From the NCBI GenBank assembly GCA_016490735.1, contig JAEMWC010000550.1, positions 418,501 to 482,500 of the forward strand: a stretch of DNA of 64,000 bases, given 5' to 3'. The notes under the pieces are model-generated. The model was not told the DNA's origin, made no database searches, and saw only the letters and a program-made list of their open reading frames with translations. The stretch's first letter is position 1, and each line of letters opens with the position of its first letter. This DNA is from Pachyseris speciosa (lineage: Eukaryota > Cnidaria > Anthozoa > Scleractinia > Pachyseridae). Shown piece after piece: positions 24,716 through 36,199 of this stretch. Position numbers and translations under genes: made by a program.

Positions 24716-26936
24716 GATAAAACAATCGCGTGACACTTGTCTGCCACAAGTCAAACGGCGCGTAACGCGTATTCAATGCGAGCAAAAATATATGTTGCTT
24801 CATCTCGGTCGCCTTCATCGTCGTCGTCCTTCTCCTCTCAACACCCTCCGCACACCGCCTTGCAGGCTGAGCGATATCGCTGAAACAAAATGTTTCATTT
24901 CTTTTTTTCTCTCTCTCTCTCTCTTTAATGTGTGTGTGTCCCCGTGGGGACGTCGGCGCGAAAACAAAAAATCTGCACCGCTTTAAGAAGAAGAAGAATC
25001 GACTAAAGAAACACAATCTAGTCGACAGGAACAAGAGATACAACCAAAGAGAATGAGAAAAAACAACAAAGCGGATGAGATGAATTTTGGAAACCCCTAG
25101 AAGAAAAAGGAAGCAATCACCAGGACAGAAAACATCTCTGGCGCTTTAGCCCGCCATGACGGCAGAATGGGAAGAAAAAGTCAACGACAAGAACCCTCGA
25201 GGGGAAAGGAAAATGAAGAAAGGTTGAAGAGAGTGAAGCCGCAAGATCTACGAATAACACGCTAATGTCACTCGACTCAAGACGGTGTGACGTGCCAAGG
25301 TGCACATGTAAATTGATAACGACCCCCTTCGCTAGTGCCCTTGTGGTAATAACTCGCTCGAGTGATTCCTGATTAATGGTCGCACTCGACGCGGACTGCG
25401 GAGCGCGGTGAAGAGAAAAAGCGTAGACGACAAGAACAGCAAAAGGCGAGAAGGAGCGTAGAGTGAAGGCCGAGCAACTTGGCAAACTCACTTCAACCCG
25501 CGCGCGTGCCTCATCCGTATGGTAATCGGCGCCAATACGCACGCTCCACTGCGCGTTCTACATTTCCATATTCATTCATGTGTGCCAGCCTGCGGTTGCT
25601 GAGGCGCGGCACGTTGTGATGGACGAGGTTCACGACTATGAAGCCAACATTCTTCACAGCCACGAGGTGGATCCAACGAAGAAGAAAATTGAGAACAACG
25701 AAAGGAAGATGATGACCATGATGGAAGAAGATCAAGACAAGGAAGAAGAGCAACGACAATCTCTGGTATCAACACAGTGAGAGCGACAACATCTCGGGCA
25801 GACAAATCATTTCAACGCCTCATTGCCCTGGCACCATGTGGGAGCAGTGATGCGCACCGATGCACTCGCGCATGATCACTGAGAGTGCGCACTCGAGCCC
25901 ACACCATAAAGACTCACACCACGTGCGAGTTTATCCGCCTCAACGCGATCTAGCCCGGTCATGCCGTTTTGAAGGTGACTTGGCAAAAACGTTCTGGCAA
26001 CAGACGTCGTCATGTTTGCCCTCCGGTTCTTCCACTTTGCATCTTTCATTTTCAAGTTGCCTCTTCATCTTTCTTTTTGCTTTTTTTGTCCACAAAACGC
26101 CCTTTAAATAGCATCTTTGTGGCAAAGGGAAACATTTCTGTTGAACGCCTATCATTTCTTCTTCCGCCACCTGGTTGCCCGCAAATCAGCCTCTTGTGGG
26201 CAAGCACTTCTTGTGGCACGCTAAAGTTCACTTTCTTCCTCCATTTTCTGCGGTCTGACAAAATGAAACCGCGCTCCCTTTCATATTGCGGGGCAAGAAA
26301 TCCTTTCTTCTTTCTCATCATAATCTTCTGACACATTGTCGAGATGACATAGGCACGCTCTTCCTCTGGTCGGTCGCTTTGATTGACAGGAGGTGGTCTT
26401 TCCGATACCAGGCCTTCTGAAGCCGCATTTAGCCAGCAACTGGCACTGTTCTCTTGTTGCAACTTCTTCATCCGCCCTTGGCTGTTGACCTCTCCTCGTC
26501 ACGCATGGAGATTTGATGTCGCGTGGCGGCGCCTTTGGACATCTGCAATTGCGTTGCGGGCTCACTTGTGGTCATACATCCATTTCTTCTTCCATCTTGC
26601 CCTTTTTTCGTTTCTGCTTGTTCCTCCTTTCCTCATTACTGCCAGTCCCCTTTTGCTTCCATCATCGCTCGTGTTGTTGACACGCTTCTACGCGCTCTTC
26701 GTCGAGGACGTTGACGCAACCGCCATTACTCTGATCTCCAAATTTCTTATATGTTTCCATGACATTTTCTTCCGCTGGACAGCATTCTCTTGAGGTCCTC
26801 TAGTTCTTCTTTCTGCTCTGCTTCTTCTCGAATGACAACCCCTTAACATACCACACCATTCTTCTGCCCTTCTCTTTCTTTCGCTGCTTGGCTGTCACCG
26901 TGGTACGGCCGAGCTGGCGGACTCTACTCCCCCCTG

Positions 26937-26993
26937 ACCCGTTCCCGGTGCGCGCCGTGGTGCACTGGGGACACATCAAAAAAAAAGAAAAAT
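26937..26993 (+). repeat. GC-rich near-palindromic motif, copy 2, at the element/host transition
   Basis: GTTCCCGGTGCGC then GTGCACTGGGGACACA followed by A-rich DNA, the same layout as copy 1. The DNA beyond it is A+T-rich and host-like, so this copy may sit at the true right end. Confidence 0.5.
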
Positions 26994-27604
26994 TGCCGCC
27001 ATCTTTTTTTCGTATTATTTTTCGCGATTTTTCGACATTTTTCGCTCCAACTCATTAGCATATTTTTTGACGGCTAGTTGGCATACTCACTACTAGTGTT
27101 TCATCTGATGTAAAGAATAGCGTGTTCCCGACCCGGTTGAGACCGCATATGAGAAAGATCCAGACATGCACAGCTGTTATAAGAGTCCTAATATGCCTAT
27201 GGACTCTTCATGGTTGCTGTGTAAAAGTTTCGTTTTCATTCATTACAGTTTAAGTATTGACGCATCCGAATTAATGCTGTAACAAATCAACGTGGTGTGG
27301 TACATATTTTGAGAAGATCGAATGATACTCGTTTCCTGTGAAATGCGCCTCCGATGATTTTCACGATCAAAGCTTTTGGATCTTCCACAGCTTCTGAAAA
27401 ATATAGCTCGTTTATTCTTCTTCTTTCCGAGCCACTTCGAGCAAAATATAAATTTCGAAGAAACTTCAGCTGACAAAATGTTCGTTGCGTTAACCTCTTG
27501 GCAAACGAGTGGCTGTTTTGGGATCACTCATCGTTTCCGGGAAAGCAATCCAAATACACTCGATAAAAAATCCTTCGATATGTGCACACGATATGTGAGT
27601 GACT
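26994..27604. other. Host flank, nothing recognised
   Basis: A+T-rich DNA with ATTTTTCG repeats at 27,008-27,045. No gene, no clear repeat structure. Confidence 0.3.
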
Positions 27605-27930
27605 CAATTTGTTAACGTGGCTACCCTCGATTTAAACTTCATTATCGAGGGAACACTCGTTTTCAGCACATTTAAGACGAGGAACAATTTGCTACCGTGG
27701 CTAAGCTCGATTTTAACTTCAGTATCGAGGGAACACTCGATTTGAACTGCAAAACGAGGGAACACTCGTTTTCATAACGTTCGATTTGAAAATTAAAAAA
27801 AAAAAAGAAAGAAAGAAAGACGGCTTCGTCACTCGATCGAGGGCAGACTCGTTTGCGAGGCTCTTCACTGGTATGCACGTGATCGAGGGCAGACTCGTTT
27901 GCGAGGTTCTCCACTGGTATGCACGTGATC
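27605..27930 (+). repeat. Short tandem repeats built on ATCGAGGG..CTCG motifs
   Basis: The motif CGAGGGAACACTCG, a palindrome-like 14-mer, recurs three times within 27,645-27,770. At 27,830-27,930 a 50-bp unit containing ATCGAGGGCAGACTCGTT and ending in GGTATGCACGTG occurs twice in tandem. A host minisatellite. Confidence 0.7.
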
Positions 27931-28473
27931 CGTGATGTATGTGGTAAGAGGCCATTTTGGATTGTTAAAAAGTATTTAGAGGCCTAAACTGAACCGCTTG
28001 GGACGTGCAAAAATGAGGTACGGTTATTCTAGCTATAATTCAAGCCCACCTTCTTCATAGGAGTGATTTTGGTCAGGTGTTGTGTAGTGCAAACTAAAAT
28101 AAAAAGCTTGACCCGTCCTTCATGGTCACTTGACAGACGCTAGGATGTAGTCAGCATCCACTGCTGAACTAAAGTAAAGATACCCCTGTGACCCATAAAT
28201 TGTACATGTTGTGGACAAACAATGTCAAAGTTAAACAAAGTTATTTTTATTGACTGATCGAAATATTTAAGCTTAATATTAAATTATTTGTATTTTCACA
28301 AAACATCCACTTAACATCAAAGCAGCTAGCGATTAATTTACAACAGACAATTTCTGGAATTTATCTTAAACATGTTCTTGGCGTAAAATACAGTTCAGCA
28401 CCGTGGCCATCTTTAACTGTTATAATCAGAGTTCAGAAATAGATACTAGTACCAGTACTTGAAAGTGGGGCAT

Positions 28474-28924
28474 TAAAGTGCCTATGAAGCGAAATTTGTT
28501 TCTTGCTAATTTTAAAGTTTACCCCTAAAAACGCAAGAATCTCAAAATTTGGGGTGCTTGCAATTAAAATTGTTGATTATACGAGCGTTTGAAGTTGGGC
28601 TATTTTGCCTTTAAAAATGGTCAGGGGTTTGGGACGTGATGTGACGTCATTTTGGGTACAAAAATGTGTTTGCGCTTATGAATTATAGTGAAATAGTTGG
28701 AATACTTGTCCCCAAAATTACGTCAAAATTACGTCACAGCTATTGTCAAGTGTCTTTTTGGCCGCGCGATTCAAATGCCATTTTTGAGGGCAAAATAGCC
28801 CAATTTCAAACGCTTGTATAATCGCCGATTTTAATCAAGAGCACCTCAAATTTTGGAATGTTGAATTTTATGGATTAAACTTTAAAATTAGCGAGAAACA
28901 AATTTCGCTTCATAGGCACTTTAA
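28474..28924. mobile_element. MITE with TIRs of about 150 bp
   Basis: The left end TTAAAGTGCCTATGAAGCGA is matched in reverse at the right end up to 28,924. The inverted arms continue imperfectly through ATTTTAAAGTTTA and GGGCTATTTTGCC. No coding content. The flanks are A+T-rich and no confident target duplication is visible. Confidence 0.8.
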
Positions 28925-29439
28925 TTAATATTAGGGTTTTCAAGCAAGAGAACAAGAAAGTCAGTTTAAAACGGCGCAGACATCAATAACACCAATAAAT
29001 GGTCGCAATACACTTAGATCCAGACAATTTGGTCCAGTTCTTTAGCTTTTCTTTGTTATATTGACCATAATAAGTACCAGATATTCCCAATTAGTATTAC
29101 CACACAAGTAAAGAGTGCTTTCCTCGCATTCTGATTGGCTAGCTTGGAGGTGAATAGCAAGTACTAGCAAATGGAGAAAAACAAAATGGCTTCCCGTTTC
29201 GCTTCAGTTACTGAGAAGCAAAATTTTATCAATGAACTAGCCGGCTGTTCCAAAAAATGCAAATTGGCAAAAAAATTTTGCTTCCCTGTATTTAATGTTG
29301 AGTTGTTTATTAATCTTTCCAAACTAAATTTTAAGGCATAGAAAAAGTACATGAACTGTAGAACACTATATAAGCAAATAAAATGAAATAGTTACCGTTT
29401 TGCAGCATGGTTGCAACAGCAAGGTGAAATTAACCAATT

Positions 29440-29560
29440 TTCAATTGCTGATTATTCACGTCAGTGTCGGTGAAAGTGGTGGATACAGTAGTTACCTCGC
29501 CGCTTCATGGCTCTGTAAATATCCACCACTATTCACCTTCACTTCATTGAATAATATTAA
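29440..29560. repeat. Short inverted-repeat element (copy related to 33,290-33,410)
   Basis: GTGAAAGTGGTGGAT and ATCCACCACTATTCAC form imperfect arms around a short loop. The same arms occur inside intron 2 of the TRAF-like gene. Confidence 0.6.
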
Positions 29561-30120
29561 CTATTTATCAGGCTGTACAGAGAGTAAATTTGACTTGCAA
29601 TTCTGCCTTTTTACACATAGACCCTTGACTGATATTTTTTTTTCATCAGGTTATGCTACTGAAAAATTTGGTTCCAGTCCATCAAACACCTGCACATCTA
29701 TGCTCTGCCTTTCATTTTGTTTTCTCAGACTCATGGAGACAGGAAAGCCCCTGTGAGCTTTACCAAAGCCAGGCTCTTCCTGACCCCAGAAAGTGAATAG
29801 TTATATAAGGTAAATACAAGCTACAGAATTAAACTGATTAATTTGTAATTGAGACAATTATTCATATTATTCCTGAGCCTTCAATAATGAAAAATGAATT
29901 AAAGGAGCTATTTGCAAAGGGCAAAGTGTTCATCTGGCCTTACAATTTACATTTTTCAAAAAAAAAAAAACTCTATACGTAATAGGCATTCATGCTGGTT
30001 GAGTTGGATTGCATTTTTGTTCCAAGGTTTCAACTAATTGGAGTGGCATGCATGATTTTGTTGATGCTTTTTTTTTTTAATACCTCATTAATAATTTACT
30101 GGTAACCACTCTTCAGGGCC

Positions 30121-30225
30121 CAGGTTCTCGAAGCATGGTTAGCGCTGACCAGGGTTAAATACCATGACAACCGATAGGCTGTAATATATCTTAACCAATG
30201 GTTAACGCTAACCATGCTTTGAGCA
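30121..30225. repeat. Imperfect palindrome, MITE-like
   Basis: The arms AGCATGGTTAGCGCTGACCA and TGGTTAACGCTAACCATGCT enclose about 60 bp. Probably a short TIR element; no target duplication recognised. Confidence 0.55.
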
Positions 30226-30669
30226 ATTCAGCCTTGAACTATAATTTTGGTAAGTAGTAATTAAGAAACATAGATTGCTATAAACCAATATGTCTGACAA
30301 ATGTTGGTAAACTCGGAGTGTAGCAAACAACTCCTCACTTTTTCCTTTGTTAATTGGTCTTTTGATTTCAAGTGTCTATGAGGTAACAGATAACTGAAGC
30401 TTGTTTGGAAAACCTTTTTATTTTCTTTTTTTGGAATGTCACCTCTTGATTCAAATATTTAAGTTTTTGTGTAAAAGGTGGTTACTTCATCAGTGGTTAT
30501 TGCACAATATTGAATGTCATCAGAATTCTTATAGCAGTGCTCTTCAAACTGACATCTGACGAGGCATAACATGGCACCAGGACCATTTTGGACAGAACTA
30601 ACATTTTCATTTTTTATCTTAACCAAATGTCATTCACTCTTAATGAAACTACAGCAACATGCCAGGGCT

Positions 30670-31383
30670 TTAAGCCCTGGTCAAACGGCACATGATAGTC
30701 GATGATAGTTGATTCTCTCCAAACTATCATCAACTATCACCAACTATCATTCACATGGCCAAACGGCGCATGATAGTCGATGATAGTTGATGATAGTTCA
30801 CCAGCAGTCGCGTGAGCAAAGGTCACGCGAGCAGCTTATTCCAGGCTCTTTCCGCGTAAAATGTGAGCACTAAAATGGCTTCGCGAGAGACAAACTTGTA
30901 GAAGTATCAATTTATCGCGACGAAAGACGGCGGCAGCTTGCTTAATAGTAATCGATTTGTTGGAGGGATGCGGTGTCTCTTCTAATTCTTGCAAGTTGAC
31001 ACTTTCTTCAGAAGATATCTTCTCTATGTTATCTTGGTCTTCAATATTTTCGTGGTCATGATTATCATCTTGGATATAAAAACGTATTTCTGAAGCTGCA
31101 GCTGAGCCTTGCGAGGAACTTTTGGTGGCCATTTTAAACGAGCCCGCCGATTTTCGAGGTAAAACAGCTGACCAAAAACTATCATGAACTATCATACGCG
31201 TGGTCAAATGAGAAACACTATCATCGACTATCATGAACAATTTGAACAAGCTCAAAATGAATGATAGTTGATGATAGTCGATGATAGTGCATGATAGTTG
31301 GTGGTCAAACGGAAGCGCGCGCTTCAACTATCATCGACTATCAACTATCATCGACTATCATGCGCCGTTTGACCAGGGCTTTA
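30670..31383 (-). mobile_element. DNA transposon remnant with TTA target duplication (PIF/Harbinger-like)
   Basis: Termini AGCCCTGGTCAAACGGC and its inverse, followed by repeated GATAGTCGATGATAGTTGA arms, span 30,673-31,380. They are flanked on both sides by TTA, the target duplication of PIF/Harbinger elements. Inside on the minus strand, ATG 31,132 to a stop at 30,836 gives about 98 residues (MATKSSSQGSAAASE, then an Asp/Glu-rich stretch and ITIKQAAAVFRRDKLILL), perhaps a piece of an accessory or transposase gene. No DDE residues visible. Confidence 0.75.
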
Positions 31384-31474
31384 TGTATGTTTCAAGCTAG
31401 ACTCTCTTCTCTCTCTCCTGGGTTGTTAGGATAAAGCCTTTAGGATAAAGCCTTTGTCTAAGTAATTTAAATGC

Positions 31475-33594
31475 CTAAAATTGCAGATGAACAATAATAA
31501 ATTTAATATTAATTTCTCCATCACTGTCCACCCACTTATTCATGTCAGCCATGCTGACCCCCCGCATGTCTCCTTCTTTCAGCGTTTCTTGCTGGAGAAT
31601 GAAGGTATGCTCCTCATGTTCTCCAGGCCTCATCACAATCCTGGAATACAAAGATGTTTGATTACAAATGGTTCAATCATGGTTATTTACCATTAAAATT
31701 CCTATCTTAAAGGATACATGGCCAAACTGTTAACTATTAAGATTGTTTTCTATGTCATCTGACAATATTCTTAATTTTATTTCTTTCATTTGCATATTCA
31801 ATAGTTGTTGCATGAACATTCAATAGAGTTTTTGCATGAACATGATATTGTACATCACTTGTTTAAAGGTATAAAGCATTTATTCATTCTTTTTGATGTT
31901 ATTGTTACACTTTTTTGTAAAAATCCCTTAACATTGGTCAATCCAATGAATTGCAAAACAATAACTCTGGATCTTTCATACCGTATCTGAATTGTCTGTG
32001 GAGCAGTAGCTGAGACCAGCTGTAACATCAGTGTTTTTTCTGCCATGTACAACCCCCTCCACTTGTTTCTTCCCAGGGTCATTGTTCTACTTGTAAGAGG
32101 CTGTAAATTGTTTGGATGTAAGGAAAAAAAACCTCTCACATTCCAGTTGAAGGAGACAACTTTCTCTTCCTTGGGTGCTGGGTTGTAATTACTAAGACTC
32201 TATAAAATACAAAACCAAAACAGATCATTAGGTACATGAAGCATGCTCCTGTGTTTTTGATGGCAAGTCACTATACATTTGGAAGGGTGGATGGTTGGAT
32301 TTCCCACTTAAAGGCAAAAGCATTCAAACGTTGAAAAAGAACTATAACATGAGTATTCTAGTATGAATTTATTCTATAGGAAAGCTATGTAAATTCCATA
32401 GCCTTTCTAGTGGGTGTGGAATTGTGTTTATTGTTAAACTGGTACCAGTTGATTGTCACAGGACACCATATTTTTCATGTTGATTTGCGAGTACTGTGAA
32501 TGTGAGGTACCAGTATTTTATGTTCAGTCAGTAAGTGAATGAAAAATTGGATAAAATGAGAAATAATATTAGATCTGGCTGAAATCCTTTTTTTACCTCA
32601 TTACATAAAGAGAAACAGTTAAAGTATATTATTACCCCATCACTAAGGAGACGACGCAGCCTTTGTATTTCCCCTGACTGCAAATTGAAGTGGCTAGATG
32701 CTGCTTCTTCTATGTGAAAATTCATGTTTGTTCTCTTAACGACTTTCAAGCACCCAGGCACATGGCATCTGATGGCTTTCTCTTTGCACTTACTCTTGTG
32801 CAGAATGGTATGGCTTCTGAAACCAAAAAGTATGCTATTAATGGGCTTTTGTTTTTAGTATTAAGCTGTATAGCATTTTTGGCATTCTAGAAGATGTTCT
32901 TAGAATTGATTTGATAACAAAACAACAACCTAATAATAATAATAACAACAACAACAACAAAAATAGTAATAATAATAGAGTTGCCAGAATGTCAACCACC
33001 TCCACAGAAAGTAGCCTGTTCTCCAAATCCTGAGGATGAAATTGACTTGATAGAGGAAATAACAATGTAAGATCTCCAGTTCCAAAGACTACTGTGCAAA
33101 GCAATAATAATAACGATAATAATGATAATGATAATAATGGTAATAATCAAACAATCTTCAATTCACAATCATTGATCTACTAGGTTGCTAAGAGTATTCA
33201 TAATCATAATCTGTATAAATGTTGTAAAAGTCTTGCTAAGAACTTCATTAATTATAATAATTAAAATAATAATGATATCAGTGTATAATAATAATTAACA
33301 ATTATTCACTGAAATGGAGGTGAAGAGTGGTGGATATTTACCAAGCCACGAAGTGGTGAGGTAAATATCCACCACTTTCACTGACACTGATGAATAATTG
33401 TTTTAGTGTATACCACACAAGCTGGATAATCAGGGCATTACTTAATGGGTGACAATATATCGACAATTGGTTGGAAATTGTAAAATCTTGTGCGCGTGCT
33501 GCTCTGAGGTCAACTGTACTGGCTAATCACCTCTGAGTTAACCAATCAGAGAGCACAAGAAGCACTATTCACTTGTGTGGTATATACTAATAAC

Positions 33595-33636
<42 letters not shown>

Positions 33637-34800
33637 GATAGTGATAACAATAATAATGATACATCCCCAGTATTTGTCACTAGGAACTGGCATTCAAGAG
33701 TCTTTAAACTGCCATAATAATAATAGAGAGTAACCATAAGAATGCAAACAGCATACCTTGGCAATGATGTCCCACAGCCTAGAGGGCACAGGACCCTCGC
33801 ATGAAAGCATAGGGATGAACGGTGGTGTTCCATTAAGTCACGCATTACAGATTTCTTGCAATCTGGACACATGATCTCTTGCTTCATGCATGTGTCGGCA
33901 TGCTGTGGCATCTGTTCCCGTGCGCACTTATACTGACAGCCGTCATTTCCGCACTCCACCTCCAATTTCACACACACATAGTGGTGGGAGCTGGCGTCAG
34001 AATAAATTCCTCTCCAGGTGCAACCACTACTCGTACACTGGACAGGTAAATCTCGCGTTAGATGATCCAGCGTGACGTTGATTCCCAGAGCATCGGATTT
34101 GTCTGTTATTGTCGTCCTGCACAGTGCACATTTTGGTGCGGCGCCCGGTGCAACTCCCTGAAAGAGCATTTCGATGCAGCTTTTGCACCCCGAATGTCCG
34201 CAACTCAGGCTAATTGGCTTCAACATTGTGTAAAAGCTGCGAAAGAGGACATACACATATCACAAACCAGCTCGATTAATCCAAAAATTGGTCAGCCGAA
34301 ATCACAGGGCCACCTAATGACAAGTTTCGTTAGATATCTGTTCGGTGGCGGGTAATTCGTCTTAGGCTTTCGGCGTCGATTAAAGAATGCACTAGCGATT
34401 TTCGGAAAGGTCGTAACTGCTGTTTTTGTCAGTCAAAAACGTCAGCTTGCATTTTCGTAAAGAAGATAGTTCCCCAAAAAGCACGTGGAAAGTTTATTTC
34501 AGCTTGCATTTTCTTAAATGAAGATTTTGTTCCCTAACATTTTCGGGCAATTAAAATTTCAGCTAAGTAATCAAAAAAGATGAACTTCTTCTAGCTTATG
34601 AAAACATCACTTTAAGCAGACTTTAAACACCATAAGGTACTTTAAAAAAAATGCCTTCCTACAGCTTTTGGTTGATTTGACGCGTTAGGTGCCCCCTGAA
34701 ATCAATTCTTGACATGTGAATCTTACCAAATTCCGCACTGCAATCTCTCATCCACGGGCACCATTAGATCACAACCGAAGGCAGTACTTGTTTCGGACAT
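31475..34800 (-). CDS. TRAF-like RING/zinc-finger/MATH protein, five exons, intact
   Basis: Exons (minus): 34,800-34,727, 34,236-33,757, 32,816-32,636, 32,199-31,982, 31,640-31,475. All introns are GT-AG and all phases match, giving 372 residues. Exon 1 starts at ATG and ends within QCGIC; with LSCGHSGCKSC and KCALC in exon 2 this forms a RING finger. TRAF-type zinc fingers follow (CTSSGCTW, CGNDGCQYKC, CPDCKKSV, CPLGC), then a helix with SGEIQRLRRLL, then a MATH-like beta domain (FNWNVRGFF, TLGRNKWRGLYM). Likely an E3 ubiquitin ligase or adaptor of TNF-receptor/innate signalling, as for TRAFs. The C-terminal domain is short and diverged. Exon limits are my own reading of splice sites; no transcript evidence. 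Confidence 0.85.
33290..33636. repeat. Nested inverted repeats and (AAT)n array in intron 2 of the TRAF-like gene
   Basis: Arms GTGGTGGATATTTACC and GGTAAATATCCACCAC at 33,331-33,380, and an outer pair built on TATACCACACAAG and CTTGTGTGGTATA. An (AAT)n microsatellite of about 14 units follows at 33,592-33,636. No coding content. Confidence 0.7.
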
Positions 34801-35439
34801 TATCAGCAGTAGAATAATCTTAAAGCAGATCAGTCGGTAAAGAAGCGAAGACGATCGAAAGAGGGTCGCTTTGAACAAAACTACAGTGATCGAGAATGTG
34901 ACACGTTGGCGCTGCCTTTGTAATATTAACTGGCCCTATTGTTACTATTTTTGACAACTGAGGATTGTCTCATTGGCAGCCGCCCGCGCCGAAGCCACGC
35001 AACGCTTCCCTGGCCGGCTTTGAAGGAGACTTCAATCATGGACGGAATAAAATGAAAAGTAAGACCACCCCTTTCCCCGATTCAATGATTAAGTCGCGCG
35101 AAAATAAAAACGCGCCACTTTTTTCATCACTGAAACGGGAGGGGTGGTCTTAATTTTTCATTGAAATTGTCGAAGATCGTAGCTGCAATTACTTTGGCCT
35201 CTTTCCTTTACTTAGCCCTGTGATTGGTCAACAATATTCGCGCCACTTTCTCCACATAAATTACTCAAAACCAAATGGTGACACGCGTTTTAAAAATATT
35301 AGCAAATGAAGATTCCGCTCGCTGTCCCTTGCGTTCCCTTGTCAGTTTTTTTTGTTTTGTTTTGTTTTTTGTTTTTTTTTTAAGCAGAGTCATCGTTACC
35401 CGGGGTGAGTGGACAATGGGGGAGGGGGGGGTGGGAGGT
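34801..35439. other. Intergenic DNA upstream of the TRAF-like gene
   Basis: Probable promoter side of the TRAF-like gene. Contains a weak inverted pair AAGACCACCCC / GGGGTGGTCTT at 35,041-35,151 and a T-rich run at 35,345-35,382. No gene seen. Confidence 0.35.
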
Positions 35440-35556
35440 AGACTGCGAGTCTAATTCCGGCGATGGATTGTGGGGCGCGCGAAAGACACACTCGCTTCTC
35501 CTCGCAACTTCGCGCGCGCGTGTCTTTCGCCCGCCCCACAATCTATGACCGATGGA
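35440..35556. mobile_element. GC-rich hairpin MITE, copy 1
   Basis: Arms GCGATGGATTGTGGGGCG and CGCCCCACAATCTATGACCG enclose a short CG-rich core (GAAAGACAC / GTGTCTTTC). Two other copies of the family lie at 43,699-43,908 and 48,574-48,741. Confidence 0.75.
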
Positions 35557-36199
35557 TGGTTTTCGCTCCTCGGAATTCTTGTTGGTAGCATGCCGCCCGG
35601 TTCTGCAGCTCCCGGCCCTGTCTCAGACCGAAAAAGTACCATTCTCCACACCCGTCTCTTGAGAGTCCGAAAACTTTTCGGGCGTATTTCGAGTGACACT
35701 GATCTTCAAGTCGTGAAACTTTGTTATTATCTTGATTTTCCAGCCTTTAAACATGTTCAAAGAGTAAGCGGATCCATTTTATTTGTTTTATGTATTAATT
35801 CTTTTAATTATACAGTACGTAGATACCATTTTCTCTTGGTATTGTAGCATCTTAGAGAAATTTTCAACACTTGAAACTGAGCGCTTAAGTCTGCTTAACC
35901 ACCCTGTAACTGCTATTTATGTTGCATTCCTTTCATCCCTTTTTGTTCCAGTTTTTTAGCTGTTTGAGTGCGCCATAACTTAGATGACAAGCAAGACGAC
36001 GGTTTTGACCGGATCCTCCCTTGTAGATCAGTTAGGCAACGTCATTATTTCTGCGACGGAGTTAGGCGAATCATTCTGTTAGGACTGTTTAGACACAAGT
36101 TTCTGCTTGTGATTCTATACGTTAGTCATTAGTCATTAATCGGTTTCTTGTAACAATGCGGTCCCAGTGATGGTAAAATACGTCACTTTCCTCCCATAC

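Larger units (their letters stand above)
1..26993. mobile_element. Polinton/Maverick (adintovirus-class) endogenous viral element, right part
   Basis: Seen: a continuous gene-dense block carrying an integrase C-terminus, major capsid protein, adenain-like protease and packaging ATPase. Known: this combination defines Polintons/Mavericks and the related adintoviruses, which integrate in animal genomes. The left end is outside the window. The right end is not fixed: coding stops near 22.9-23.5 kb, a low-complexity tail runs on, and host-like A+T-rich DNA begins just after a sequence motif ending near 26,993, which I use as a provisional boundary. No family B polymerase is visible. Without the left end, the terminal inverted repeat and the target duplication cannot be checked. 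Even so, over 23 kb of element lies in the window, so the full element would be large for this class. Confidence 0.85.
23537..26993. other. Noncoding right terminal region of the element
   Basis: No convincing gene on either strand. Composition is strand-biased: long CT-rich stretches at 24,250-24,660 and 26,000-26,900, and GAA-rich stretches at 23,780-24,010 and 24,980-25,240. Contains a trinucleotide array, a repeated GC-rich motif, and a sequence CTCGACGCGGACTGCG at 23,953 and 25,386. Such a long noncoding end is consistent with a large terminal inverted repeat, which cannot be confirmed because the left end is missing. Confidence 0.45.

Noticed and set aside
24468..24986. 172-residue frame with a Tyr run and its minus-strand Val/Ser counterparts
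   Set aside because: Produced by the (ACT)n microsatellite; the flanking sequence has no protein character.
23912..26793. Several frames of 60-140 residues in the terminal region
   Set aside because: Lys/Glu- or Phe/Ser-rich, following the strand-biased low-complexity DNA; no consistent coding signal or start context.
32838..33104. Plus-strand stretch reading PPQKVACSPNPEDEID next to a minus-strand 88-residue frame
   Set aside because: Lies within intron 2 of the TRAF-like gene; a single exon-like run with weak splice sites, not enough to call a gene.
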